Below, piece after piece: positions 1 to 6,855 of a stretch of DNA of 7,341 nt. A model generated the notes under the pieces. It was not told the DNA's origin. It did no database searches and worked only from the letters and a program-made list of their open reading frames with translations. The position numbers and the translations under genes are program-made. Source of the stretch: Lachnospiraceae bacterium (GTDB lineage Bacteria; Bacillota; Clostridia; Lachnospirales; Lachnospiraceae); NCBI GenBank assembly GCA_009774215.1, contig VSNH01000210.1, positions 1-7,341 on the forward strand. The letters are read 5' to 3'. The number at the start of each line of letters is the position of its first letter. Position 1 is the stretch's first letter.

Positions 1-1786
1 GCAGGGCAGCGCCGTCACGGTTCCCGCACCGGGCGCTCATGTCCATCAGGCGGTACTGGTCCTTGTTGTCAATGGAGTCAAATTCTGCGTAAGCGTACAG
101 TTCCACATCATCAAATTCCGAGTGCCCGTAGATGGCGACCGGGATGTCCAGACCTTTGCAGAAATCATGCAGGATAATGGAAGCTGACCGGGCATAGGTA
201 ATGCGGTTGCAGCTGCTCATGGAGCCGCTTTCGTCATTTAAGATGACAACGGCGATGTCCGTCCGGTCATTGGGGAGTTTCAGCTTGTAAAACAGCCTCC
301 CGTCATTGCGAACTGCATTGCGCACATTGATCCGTTTTCCCATGGGCAGGTTGTCAAGTTTCCCGCCTTCCCTGTAATCCTTCAAAAGCTGTGAGATCTG
401 TTTCTGGAGCCGTTTGGAGATCAGGAGGAGCGGCGGGGCCACTTTCTGGTAGGCTTCCATGTAAGAGGGATCGACATAGGTCATGCGGTTGACATTGATG
501 TGCATACCGCGGTGCGCATTGCCATAACGGATCTTGTCCGATTCTGCCTGCAGTTCCTCAGACAGCTCCTCCTCATAGGAAGCATAGGCTGCCTCCTCCG
601 CAAGCTGTGTCATAAGGTGTTCCATATCAGCGGCGGCCTGTGATACATAACCTGCGCCGGCATAATCATTGGTGCGGCTGGTTCCGCCGTCCCCGTCTTC
701 CCCGATTTCATCCGTCTTTTCCAGTTCTATCCGCCCGTCCTCGTAATCAAGGACCTGCTGGAGCTGTTTACGGTCTTCGTCATCGGAAGACGGATCATGT
801 GATACTTTCTGTTTTGCGGCAGATCCAGCCACGGGTTTCCCTATGCCGCCTGGAGCGGGGATACCGCCTGCAAGCTGGCTTCCTAAATCAGCCCCTGCCT
901 TGTCTGTATTGTTTTTGATGTCTTCCCGCACCTGCCTGATAAAGCTTTCCATATAGGGCCATAGAAGCAGGAGCATCTTATTGGTGGCATCGAAGCGGAC
1001 CTTGGAATCGTCATCATAGGAGGCATCGTCAATATAGGGGATGCACTCGTAAACGGTATTGAGGTAGGGCCCTTTGTATCCGTCCAGGTTGTTGATGTCG
1101 CCGGTTTTTGCATACTGGATCAACAGGTTTGCCACAATGATCACTTCATGGTGTTGATTGTTTATTTCTTCCGTGACGGAATCCATTTCCTCGGCAAAGC
1201 GCAGGTTGTTGAGCAGTATGCCTGTCCTTAAGCTGCCGGGAAAGGCATCGCACATGCGGCTTTCGATATAGACGTCCTCCATCATGTTCATCAGGGAGTG
1301 GGCGATTCTTGAGAGCGCCTGAATGACTGCCTCGTCTTTATCTTCAAAAAACTCAAGGATTTCCCGCAGGCTTTTTTCCTGCCTTGCGGACAGGTCCTCC
1401 GGCATCTGCGGATAAAACCTGCCGCCGGAAAGCGTCTGGTGGTAGGTATCCAGCATGGTAAAGTCTGAAAACAGGATGTGCCCGCACTCATGTCCCACAA
1501 TTCCCAGCAGGCTGTCTGCCCTCAGAGGTCTTGTGGGGAAACTCCTTGTCAGGTAGTTGCCTGTGTTTACGGTGATGGTACGGTTGTCCGTATGGGCAAT
1601 GTCCGCATGGGGCAGTGCGTCCCAGTAAGTTTTTACGCTGCTTTTCCTCCGGTAGCGGCCGGTGGTTCCTTCCGCAATGTCTGTCAGGTATGCGGCAAAC
1701 TGCGGCGAGGCAAAGAGCTGCTCATCCGTCAGCCTGCTTTTCTGTTCGGCAATCCTGCGGCGGATCGCTATGTGTGATGTTCTCAT
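1..1786 (-). CDS. VWA-domain (CobT/MoxR-partner-like) protein with N-terminal HExxH motif, partial
   Basis: The frame is open from the ATG at 1786 to the window edge: 595 residues are visible and the C-terminus is missing. The N-terminal half has an HExxH motif (HECGH, residues 99-103) followed at about 167-175 by N-x-x-E-D-x-x-I-E, an arrangement that could bind zinc. An acidic, charged linker lies at about 333-366. The C-terminal VWA domain shows a MIDAS DxSxS (D518, S520, S522 in DESGSM) and a second conserved loop, GNRDG, near 588-592. VWA proteins of the CobT/NorD/ViaA kind work with a MoxR-type AAA+ ATPase to remodel a client, and such an ATPase is encoded two genes upstream. The start was chosen for its Shine-Dalgarno AAGGG 10 nt upstream. 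An in-frame ATG at 1843 lacks a good site. The gene overlaps the XRE gene by 65 bp in another frame. The domain call is firm; the client and any peptidase activity are unknown. Confidence 0.88.
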   Translation of the reverse strand, partial: MRTSHIAIRRRIAEQKSRLTDEQLFASPQFAAYLTDIAEGTTGRYRRKSSVKTYWDALPHADIAHTDNRTITVNTGNYLTRSFPTRPLRADSLLGIVGHECGHILFSDFTMLDTYHQTLSGGRFYPQMPEDLSARQEKSLREILEFFEDKDEAVIQALSRIAHSLMNMMEDVYIESRMCDAFPGSLRTGILLNNLRFAEEMDSVTEEINNQHHEVIIVANLLIQYAKTGDINNLDGYKGPYLNTVYECIPYIDDASYDDDSKVRFDATNKMLLLLWPYMESFIRQVREDIKNNTDKAGADLGSQLAGGIPAPGGIGKPVAGSAAKQKVSHDPSSDDEDRKQLQQVLDYEDGRIELEKTDEIGEDGDGGTSRTNDYAGAGYVSQAAADMEHLMTQLAEEAAYASYEEELSEELQAESDKIRYGNAHRGMHINVNRMTYVDPSYMEAYQKVAPPLLLISKRLQKQISQLLKDYREGGKLDNLPMGKRINVRNAVRNDGRLFYKLKLPNDRTDIAVVILNDESGSMSSCNRITYARSASIILHDFCKGLDIPVAIYGHSEFDDVELYAYAEFDSIDNKDQYRLMDMSARCGNRDGAAL

Positions 1787-2054
1787 TCGTTGTGTTCCCT
1801 TCTTTCTGTTTATTATTTGGAAGTTCCGCCATAAAAAGCGCATCCGTGGTAAGCCCGAATAAATCCGCCATTGCCACAAGGACATGGGCGGGCGGCAGGC
1901 TTATGCCGTTTTCATACCGGGAAATGCTTTTCTGGGTGACTTCCAGTTTCTTTGCGAGCATCTGTTGGGACAGGTACGGTTTTCGCCCTTCCCTGAGATA
2001 CCGCAGGTTCCTTGCAAGGTTCTGTTTTAGCTGGCTTTCTTTGATAGGCGCCAT
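1722..2054 (-). CDS. XRE-family (HTH_3) transcriptional regulator
   Basis: This 110-aa protein has a Cro/C1-type helix-turn-helix at about residues 13-74. The core LSQQMLAKKLEVTQKSISRY is followed by ENG and the usual LPP turn before the last helix, the standard pattern of this DNA-binding fold. The C-terminal 30 residues are polar (N, T, E, D, Q) with no recognisable domain. The ATG at 2054 has a strong GGAGG about 9 nt upstream, which begins just after the stop of the AAA+ gene 12 bp away. Its last 65 bp overlap the start of the VWA gene. It therefore sits between two genes whose products normally act together. A local repressor or activator role is inferred. The AGCGTGT repeats by the ssb promoter are one possible target, but nothing in the sequence proves this. 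Confidence 0.88.
   Translation of the reverse strand: MAPIKESQLKQNLARNLRYLREGRKPYLSQQMLAKKLEVTQKSISRYENGISLPPAHVLVAMADLFGLTTDALFMAELPNNKQKEGNTTNENITHSDPPQDCRTEKQADG
1797..1804 (-). promoter_or_regulatory. Ribosome binding site of the VWA gene
   Basis: On the minus strand the purine-rich AAAGAAGGG lies 10 nt before the ATG at 1786, inside the 3' part of the XRE coding region. It is the reason for preferring 1786 over the in-frame ATG at 1843, where only a weak purine stretch is seen. Its position inside the upstream gene implies that translation of the two genes is linked. Confidence 0.55.
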
Positions 2055-2066
2055 AGGCGTTCCCTC

Positions 2067-3851
2067 CTATGCTGCAAATTTTTGCTCCAGGCAGGATGTG
2101 AGGATGTCAGCGCGGTTTTCCGGATCGCTGGAAACAGAGGAGAGTACGGTATACTTAGCCGCCTCCATAATGTTTCCGCAGACCATAAAGGACTGCACCC
2201 AACTGATTAACTCCCTTACGCCGCAGCTCCCGTCAGTGATCATGGTTTCACGGCAGCGCTCACTGATCTCCTGTATGGAGGCAGCCATATCCGCAACGGC
2301 GGATTTATCGGTACAGCCGGTTACTTTCATGGTGCGTTCCGTCAGTGTGTCCACATCGGGTTCCTCCATGTCCATGATGAGGTTCATTCTGGAGATGACG
2401 GACTGGTTCATGTCACGGCAGCCAGCGTAATTGTTGTTTGTTGTCACCACGACCACGGTATCGGGATGTCTGTGTATCACTTCGCCTGTCGTCAGCGTGA
2501 CGCTTGCGCAGCGGTCTAAAAGGGCATTTAAGCCGACCAGTACGCCCGGATTTGCAATAACTGTAGGTTCCTGTATCTCGATCACATAACCGTTCCGTAT
2601 GGCTGTGATCAAGGGTGTCTCTACATAACGGAACCGCTGTCCGGAGGCATTATCCTCCATCAGCGCCTTTGCGTCCTGTGCCATGACCTCCAGTAGCTTG
2701 TCGTAGACTTCTGCATCCGTAATTGTTTCATCATAGTTTCCCGTCAGCTTTTTATAGGCTGAGGGCGGGTCCATCTGGATGTCGGTCAGCGTGGGATATT
2801 CCCTGCCGCCCTGCGGTTTTTCATCCGTTTCCGGAAGCATCTGTCCTAAGAAGTCATAGATCTCCGTGTTGGCAGAGCAGGTGTAATATAAGTAGGGCAG
2901 CCCCAGTCCTGCAGCGATTGCCTTGGCGCCTTCGGTTTTGCCGGTTCCTGCCGGTCCCCGCATCATAAAATTGCGCATGGGCTGGCTGCCTGTCGTCGTC
3001 ATCTGGGCGTGCCTGCAGATGGTGGTGATTTCTGGCGGGATAACATACCAGTCCTCGATCCGTGGCACCATCAGTTCCTCCTTTGGCGTGAGCACCCTGT
3101 CCGAAAGCGGGTAATGCTTCACGAAATCATCCCTGTTTACGCTGGCAGCGGCAGCCGGGGCAGCCGTACCCGTCAGGATGCGGAAGGTGCCGTACAGCAC
3201 GCTGCTTGGGGAATAGGCGTTTCTGGATAAGTTTACAGCGGTAAGCTGCGGGATGTTTCCTGTGGTTGGGATGTTCAGTTTGATGCCTGCCGTGGAAAGC
3301 GTGTCCGCGCTTTCAATCCTCCGGTAGAGATTGTCACACAGGATATAGGCGGCTGTTTCTGCCTTTTCCATATCCGTATAGCCGTCGTTTTTGCAGGTGC
3401 CGAGTATGTCGTAATTTTCCCGGAACTCGTCATCCTTCAGGGCTTCCGGCATCAGTGCGAAAAACAGCGCCGTTCCCAGGTTCCCGCCGTCTTTTAGGGA
3501 ATAGACCTTCGGGGAAGCGCCAACGCTGTCAAACCTGCCTACATTGAATTTCCCGTTCTTTTTGTTGAATACCACCACATGGATTTCCCCGGTGCGGCTC
3601 TGGTATTCTGCCACAACCTTGTCCCCTTGGGTGCCGATGGCGCTCTCGGAGGAGCTGCCCGGCGTCAGGCTCGTATCCATCTCCATATAGGCAAGGACTG
3701 CGCTAAGGAGGGAGGAGTGCAGTGTTGATTTCTTTGCGGTTACTATGCAGTAGCCGGAATAGTGGTCGGTGCTTACGTTTGCCGATTTGTCGAAAGGCTC
3801 AGGAAGACTGATCTTCCATGTCCAGTTTGCAAATAATTGTACTTTTGCCAT
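2067..3851 (-). CDS. MoxR/CobS-like AAA+ ATPase (AAA_5 type)
   Basis: This 594-aa protein is a two-part AAA+ ATPase. Residues 1-250 form an N-terminal region I do not recognise, with an Ala/Thr-rich stretch at 227-237. The ATPase core starts near 265: Walker A GPAGTGKT at 299-306, a Walker B-like strand GYVIEIQEP at 421-429, sensor 1 in VVVTTNN at 467-473, a probable arginine finger at R488 (SRMN), and a sensor 2-like GVREL at 544-548. The Walker B strand reads E-I-Q-E where MoxR proteins usually have D-E. MoxR ATPases pair with VWA proteins to insert metals or remodel client complexes, and a VWA gene lies downstream. An RBS AGAAGGA precedes the ATG. It follows the membrane-protein gene by 28 bp and precedes the XRE gene by 12 bp, so a single transcript is likely. 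The client is unknown. Confidence 0.9.
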   Translation of the reverse strand: MAKVQLFANWTWKISLPEPFDKSANVSTDHYSGYCIVTAKKSTLHSSLLSAVLAYMEMDTSLTPGSSSESAIGTQGDKVVAEYQSRTGEIHVVVFNKKNGKFNVGRFDSVGASPKVYSLKDGGNLGTALFFALMPEALKDDEFRENYDILGTCKNDGYTDMEKAETAAYILCDNLYRRIESADTLSTAGIKLNIPTTGNIPQLTAVNLSRNAYSPSSVLYGTFRILTGTAAPAAAASVNRDDFVKHYPLSDRVLTPKEELMVPRIEDWYVIPPEITTICRHAQMTTTGSQPMRNFMMRGPAGTGKTEGAKAIAAGLGLPYLYYTCSANTEIYDFLGQMLPETDEKPQGGREYPTLTDIQMDPPSAYKKLTGNYDETITDAEVYDKLLEVMAQDAKALMEDNASGQRFRYVETPLITAIRNGYVIEIQEPTVIANPGVLVGLNALLDRCASVTLTTGEVIHRHPDTVVVVTTNNNYAGCRDMNQSVISRMNLIMDMEEPDVDTLTERTMKVTGCTDKSAVADMAASIQEISERCRETMITDGSCGVRELISWVQSFMVCGNIMEAAKYTVLSSVSSDPENRADILTSCLEQKFAA

Positions 3852-3879
3852 AATTCATCCTTCTTTCTGTTATTTTGTT

Positions 3880-4773
3880 TTAGATCCATGAAACCTGCAG
3901 ACTGTTATCTGAGATTTTCCCTTTGAGTTCGTTTTCCTCCAGTATGGAGATCAGTTCCTTCCAGTAGGTCTTTCCCGGAAAGGAGTCGAGGGTTGCCTTC
4001 AGGATTTTCTTTTTCTGGCAGCTTACGACAATATCCCCGTTTTCCTTGATGGTGAGCATGGAGTGGCCGTTGGCATTTAAGTCGGTAATCAGTTCCTCCA
4101 GTGCTTTCTGCCCGATCAGATCGTACCATACCCGTACATCCACGACGGACGGTTCCGGGGTTGTTTCCTCATCTGCGCCGCCGGGTTCCGGCTTGGCACT
4201 TTTCCCATTCTCTGCATCCGCAAAACTGCCGATCACCATTGGCTCCACATGGATGCGCCCGAAGCGGTCAAAGGAAATATCCGCATGGGTGTAGGTGTCC
4301 ATGTTTTCTACCAGGATACGGATCGTTCCGCCTTTTAGGATGTCCTGAAGATCAGGTGTATCCTTCCATTGCCAGACAGCCTGTGGATAAGCAGATTTCA
4401 GTTTTTCCGTGATTCGGAGTGAGATATGGACCAGCATGGTTTCGTATTCCCTGCTGTCAGAGGCAGGAAATGCAGGCTTTGTGGGAGAAACGTGTTCCTC
4501 CGGATATTCCCGCACCGGAGCTGAAGCTGGTGTTTCTTCCGAAGCTTCCATCATCTGCCCGATTTTTTGTTTCAGGGCAGAATAAAGGATGCGGATCTTT
4601 TTGAACAGTTTCCCTGAATGGCGGAGCAAAAGGATTCCGACTGTCACGGCAGCCCATAGGATGAAGGCAAGTGCCATCAGTTTCTGGGAGCGTTCCTTTC
4701 GGAAAAAGACCGCCAGCAGTAGCAGGGAGACGATCAGGATTTTCATGCTTTTGGTAAATACGGATTTTTTCAT
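3880..4773 (-). CDS. Two-helix membrane protein with soluble C-terminal region, function unknown
   Basis: I do not recognise a family for this 297-aa protein. Hydrophobic segments lie at about residues 11-24 and 32-50, separated by a short basic loop (RKERSQK), so both termini are probably on the same side; basic residues at 51-71 favour the cytoplasm. A Pro/Glu/Ala-rich linker spans 77-107. The rest (108-297) alternates predicted helix and strand, with a second low-complexity acidic stretch at 186-210 that probably separates two small domains. The ATG at 4773 has AGGAAAGG upstream at rather long spacing (about 14 nt). The gene begins 30 bp after a terminator that follows ssb and ends 28 bp before the AAA+ gene. 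Its position makes it a candidate membrane partner or client of the MoxR-VWA pair; that is inference from context only. Confidence 0.78.
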   Translation of the reverse strand: MKKSVFTKSMKILIVSLLLLAVFFRKERSQKLMALAFILWAAVTVGILLLRHSGKLFKKIRILYSALKQKIGQMMEASEETPASAPVREYPEEHVSPTKPAFPASDSREYETMLVHISLRITEKLKSAYPQAVWQWKDTPDLQDILKGGTIRILVENMDTYTHADISFDRFGRIHVEPMVIGSFADAENGKSAKPEPGGADEETTPEPSVVDVRVWYDLIGQKALEELITDLNANGHSMLTIKENGDIVVSCQKKKILKATLDSFPGKTYWKELISILEENELKGKISDNSLQVSWI

Positions 4774-4803
4774 TTGGTTTTTTCAGTCCTTTCCTTGTAA
4801 ACT

Positions 4804-4856
4804 AAAAAAAGAGGAATTACAGCCGGAGTTTTTGTCTCTCCGATGCAATTCCTCTT
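4804..4856 (-). terminator. Intrinsic terminator downstream of ssb
   Basis: Read on the minus strand, AAGAGGAATT (4856-4847) pairs perfectly with AATTCCTCTT (4818-4809). Inside it a second stem pairs CGGAG with CTCCG around a 9-nt loop, with a small internal loop (GCAT against GCTGT). A run of seven T (4810-4804) follows directly. The plus strand lacks a matching T-run, so it acts in one direction. It lies 24 bp after the ssb stop and only 30 bp before the ATG of the next gene. Confidence 0.8.
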
Positions 4857-4880
4857 GTACCGCCAGCCGTGCCAAAGGCA

Positions 4881-5312
4881 TCAGTTGAACGGCAGTCCAT
4901 TCTCGCCACAGTCTTCCATGTCCATAAAGCCGTCTTCCGCGCCAGCAGATGCAGGTGTCCCGTTGCCCGAACTGGCATTGCTGCTTTCTGCACGCTTTCC
5001 TGTCGGGACATAGTTCCATTCGTACACCGTGATCTTGGCAATCGTGCCCTTTGAGCCATCTGCCTTGCGGGTGTATTCCACAAGGTCAAGGTCGCCCGTG
5101 ATAAAGAGCAGGCTTCCTTTTTTAACGCCTGCTTTGCTGAGTCTCTCGGCCGCTTTGCCGAACAGGATACACTGGTAGAAATTGGCGTGTTCCTGCTCTC
5201 CGTAGCCTTTGTTGACCGCCACATTGAACTGAATGTACTCAGTCCCGTTGGAGCTGGTCTGAATCTCAAGGTCGGCGGTGACTCTGCCTGTAAGTGTGAT
5301 TGGTGTAAACAT
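4881..5312 (-). CDS. ssb: Single-stranded DNA-binding protein
   Basis: This 143-aa SSB-type protein binds single-stranded DNA during replication, repair or transfer. Residues 1-105 form the OB fold, starting with the family-typical strand ITLTGRVTADLEI, then the core NVAVNKGYGEQEHANFYQCI and the strand GSLLFITGDLDL. A Ser/Gly/Ala-rich linker (about 106-127) leads to an acidic tip at 129-143 ending ENGLPFN. That matches the partner-binding tip of bacterial SSBs, except that one Asn follows the usual terminal Phe. AAGGAG lies 10 nt before the ATG. Extra SSB copies are common on conjugative elements, where they coat incoming single strands, so this is probably the element's own copy. It has a strong promoter and is flanked by a leader terminator and a downstream terminator, so its expression is likely regulated at both. 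Confidence 0.93.
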   Translation of the reverse strand: MFTPITLTGRVTADLEIQTSSNGTEYIQFNVAVNKGYGEQEHANFYQCILFGKAAERLSKAGVKKGSLLFITGDLDLVEYTRKADGSKGTIAKITVYEWNYVPTGKRAESSNASSGNGTPASAGAEDGFMDMEDCGENGLPFN

Positions 5313-5316
5313 GGTT

Positions 5317-5418
5317 TCATTCTCCTTTCTGATGAAAAAATATTTTTGGTTGCATCAAAAAAAGTGCCAAAAGACTGCCACTTATCGGCATGATTCTTCT
5401 GACACTTAATTCAATCAT
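5317..5418 (-). CDS. Possible 33-aa leader peptide upstream of ssb
   Basis: An open frame of 33 codons starts at the ATG at 5418, runs through the whole leader hairpin and its T-run, and ends with TGA 4 nt before the ssb ATG. The ssb ribosome binding site lies inside its last codons. The middle of the peptide is hydrophobic (SLLALFLM), partly because it reads the T-run. A ribosome on this frame would open the terminator hairpin and could couple translation to ssb, as in leader-peptide attenuators. Against it, no good Shine-Dalgarno is seen: the nearest, AAAAGGA, is about 18 nt away. It may be a chance frame. Confidence 0.3.
   Translation of the reverse strand: MIELSVRRIMPISGSLLALFLMQPKIFFHQKGE
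5357..5407 (-). terminator. Intrinsic terminator (attenuator) in the ssb leader
   Basis: On the minus strand, AAGTGTCAGAAGA (5407-5395) pairs over all 13 positions with TCTTTTGGCACTT (5374-5362), two of them G-U. An inner stem TGCC/GGCA closes a 7-nt loop. A T-run follows (5363-5357). It lies about 58 nt after the predicted transcription start and about 45 nt before ssb, so it can stop transcription before the gene. No T-run is present for the plus strand. Confidence 0.75.
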
Positions 5419-5421
5419 AAA

Positions 5422-5537
5422 CAGCGTGTGCGTATATCCTTTTAGGAAGCACAAAAATCAATTACAGGAACATTTTAGCACAATATATAGCGTGTGTCAA
5501 ATAATTAAACACAAGATTTTGTATAGAATACACGCTG
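5422..5537. repeat. Three AGCGTGT repeats around the ssb promoter, possible operators
   Basis: On the plus strand AGCGTGTG occurs at 5423-5430 and 5489-5496. The inverted form ACACGCTG is at 5530-5537, which matches CAGCGTGT at 5422-5429. The middle copy overlaps the -35 element and spacer of the ssb promoter, one lies in the leader and one upstream. This placement suits a repressor that binds several sites. The XRE protein encoded in the same operon is one candidate binder, but only by association. Confidence 0.4.
5472..5500 (-). promoter_or_regulatory. Promoter of the ssb operon (sigma-A type, extended -10)
   Basis: On the minus strand a consensus -35 TTGACA (5500-5495) is separated by exactly 17 bp from the -10 TAAAAT (5477-5472), which is preceded by TGC, an extended -10. 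Transcription would start near 5465, giving a leader of about 150 nt before ssb. One of the AGCGTGT repeats overlaps the -35 and spacer. Confidence 0.8.
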
Positions 5538-5559
5538 CTTATAAAATAAATAAAGTCTG

Positions 5560-6057
5560 TTACCAGAGAGTTCCGTTGTCTCTGAGATTATGAAGCAGTT
5601 CAATTTTCCTGTTAAACAGGAGATCCCGCATTTGCTCTGCGTTTCTAATATCATCATATAATTGGGTTATATCTGTCTGTTTTTTGGGGCCGCCTGTTTT
5701 TATGTCAAAGACCATTCCTGTATAGCAGTTGTGCGTCCAAAAGTTCCTTCTCAGGCAGATGGATTTTAAGGTTTCATATTCTGCATCTGAGATGATTTCT
5801 ATGTCATTTATTTTTTCCTGCTCCTGAACCATTCGGATCACCTTACTGATACTGAAGGTTTCGACATCCATTAACCCATTATAGAAACTTTTCCCGCTTA
5901 AAGCGGCATAAATTCCTTCAAGTTCCCGCTCTATAAACTGATAATGTTCCATTACAGTGCTGTGGGCTATTCTAAATTGCTGTATATCCATAGTGTCGTA
6001 TATCATTCCTTTGTATTTCGATTTCATATCCAAATTTTTGTATAGTGTTTCAAACAA
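5560..6057 (-). CDS. HEPN-like protein with R-x4-H motif (putative RNase)
   Basis: This protein of up to 165 aa is predicted mostly helical. The motif RRNFWTHNCY at residues 103-112 contains R104-N-F-W-T-H109, an R-x4-H with Asn after Arg, which is the catalytic signature of HEPN-fold RNases. Helices flanking it (about 30-55, 88-103 and 134-158) fit a small HEPN bundle. The family is not recognised by name, so the fold is inferred from the motif. The start is uncertain. TTG at 6057 gives the full length and has an in-frame stop just upstream but only a poor Shine-Dalgarno; ATG at 6027, 6006 or 5991 are alternatives, the last two near AAAGGA. It follows the 253-aa HEPN-like gene by 22 bp and probably shares its promoter. 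Base composition is AT-rich, unlike ssb and the genes after it. A toxin or abortive-infection role is likely but unproven. Confidence 0.72.
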   Translation of the reverse strand: MFETLYKNLDMKSKYKGMIYDTMDIQQFRIAHSTVMEHYQFIERELEGIYAALSGKSFYNGLMDVETFSISKVIRMVQEQEKINDIEIISDAEYETLKSICLRRNFWTHNCYTGMVFDIKTGGPKKQTDITQLYDDIRNAEQMRDLLFNRKIELLHNLRDNGTLW

Positions 6058-6079
6058 TAAACTCTACCATGAGACAAAG

Positions 6080-6841
6080 TTAAATTGAGCTTCCAAAATA
6101 AATTAAGCCATATAATGCATTTATCATTTTACAACAGTCTAATTTGGTTGCATTTGTTGTCTTTCTACCATGTGAAATCCAATGCCGATTCAGGCTTTTT
6201 GGTTCTTTTTCAGGTTTATTAAATTCACTATATTCCTGAAATCCCTTCATTGATTCTGTCCATGTAAAATACATACCAAATGCAGTTATATCTGACTCAT
6301 CTAAAGATTCCCATTGTTCCTCTGACAAACGATCTATTTTATCTTCGATTTCATTAAGTCTCTTAGAAATACTGGTAGTAGTATTTTGGGCTGCGATTGA
6401 TAAAACACCATCAAACACCGTCACGATTCCAATTAAAGCTAAATCATATAATTCATTATTCATTGCTTGTGTGGTTTGATATAATATAGCTTTATTAGTG
6501 TCGGTTAATAAAGAAGAATTGGTCATTTCATCAAAAAGCTCATTATAATCAATAAAAGATTTGTCATCTATTTTTTCTGAGAGATATTTATTTACATCGA
6601 TTGAATCTATTATCCCATCAACTACATCAGGATACAAAGGTTTCCAATATGTAAATTGATGTTTTGCAAGAATGTGAAATGCGTTAAATGGCTTTGCCTT
6701 TTCTGCAAAATTTTCAAGGGCAACTGTGATATTTTGATTTATAGTTTTCATCATTTCTGAATATGGCTTCAAGTATTCACTTAATGTATTAGCAAAACTA
6801 TATAGACCAGAAAAATTATTATTTATTTTGTTAAAATCCAT
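6080..6841 (-). CDS. HEPN-like protein with RHWISHG motif (putative RNase)
   Basis: This 253-aa protein is predicted helical. Near its C-terminus LNRHWISHGRK (residues 217-227) holds R219-x4-H224, the HEPN RNase signature, in the R-x4-HG form. Helices at about 117-150 (with NELYDLALIGIV) resemble the first HEPN helices, and the C-terminal helix around 234-249 would close the bundle. The N-terminal 110 residues are helical and of unknown role. The ATG at 6841 has AGAAGG 8 nt upstream and its own extended -10 promoter. Two sampled lines are 27-30% G+C, against about 57% in sampled backbone lines, which suggests recent acquisition. The second HEPN-like gene follows after 22 bp. HEPN RNases typically act in toxin-antitoxin, abortive-infection or CRISPR-linked defence; no partner nucleotidyltransferase (MNT) gene is seen. 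The motif is clear, but the function is inferred. Confidence 0.78.
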   Translation of the reverse strand: MDFNKINNNFSGLYSFANTLSEYLKPYSEMMKTINQNITVALENFAEKAKPFNAFHILAKHQFTYWKPLYPDVVDGIIDSIDVNKYLSEKIDDKSFIDYNELFDEMTNSSLLTDTNKAILYQTTQAMNNELYDLALIGIVTVFDGVLSIAAQNTTTSISKRLNEIEDKIDRLSEEQWESLDESDITAFGMYFTWTESMKGFQEYSEFNKPEKEPKSLNRHWISHGRKTTNATKLDCCKMINALYGLIYFGSSI

Positions 6842-6855
6842 AAAACCTGCCTTCT

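Noticed and set aside
1787..1843. Longer start of the VWA gene at ATG 1843
   Set aside because: No good Shine-Dalgarno precedes it, and it would increase the overlap with the XRE gene; 1786 has AAGGG at 10 nt.
1615..2430. Plus-strand open frame of 271 codons
   Set aside because: It lies antisense to the VWA, XRE and AAA+ genes, has no recognisable domain and is explained by their GC-rich codon use.
1..3851. Cobaltochelatase CobS/CobT or NorQ/NorD
   Set aside because: The fold pairing matches, but no cobalamin or nitric-oxide reductase genes are nearby, and the long N-terminal regions and mobile-element context do not fit.
4817..5320. Minus-strand open frame of 167 codons over ssb
   Set aside because: It overlaps the clear ssb gene in another frame, and its product is low-complexity without family likeness.
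5564..5584. Hairpin CAGAGA/TCTCTG at the end of the 165-aa gene, possible terminator
   Set aside because: The stem is only 6 bp and no T-run follows directly, only a looser T/A-rich stretch after several bases.
5390..5593. Plus-strand open frame of 67 codons in the control region
   Set aside because: It runs through the ssb promoter and leader terminator on the opposite strand and has no convincing ribosome binding site.
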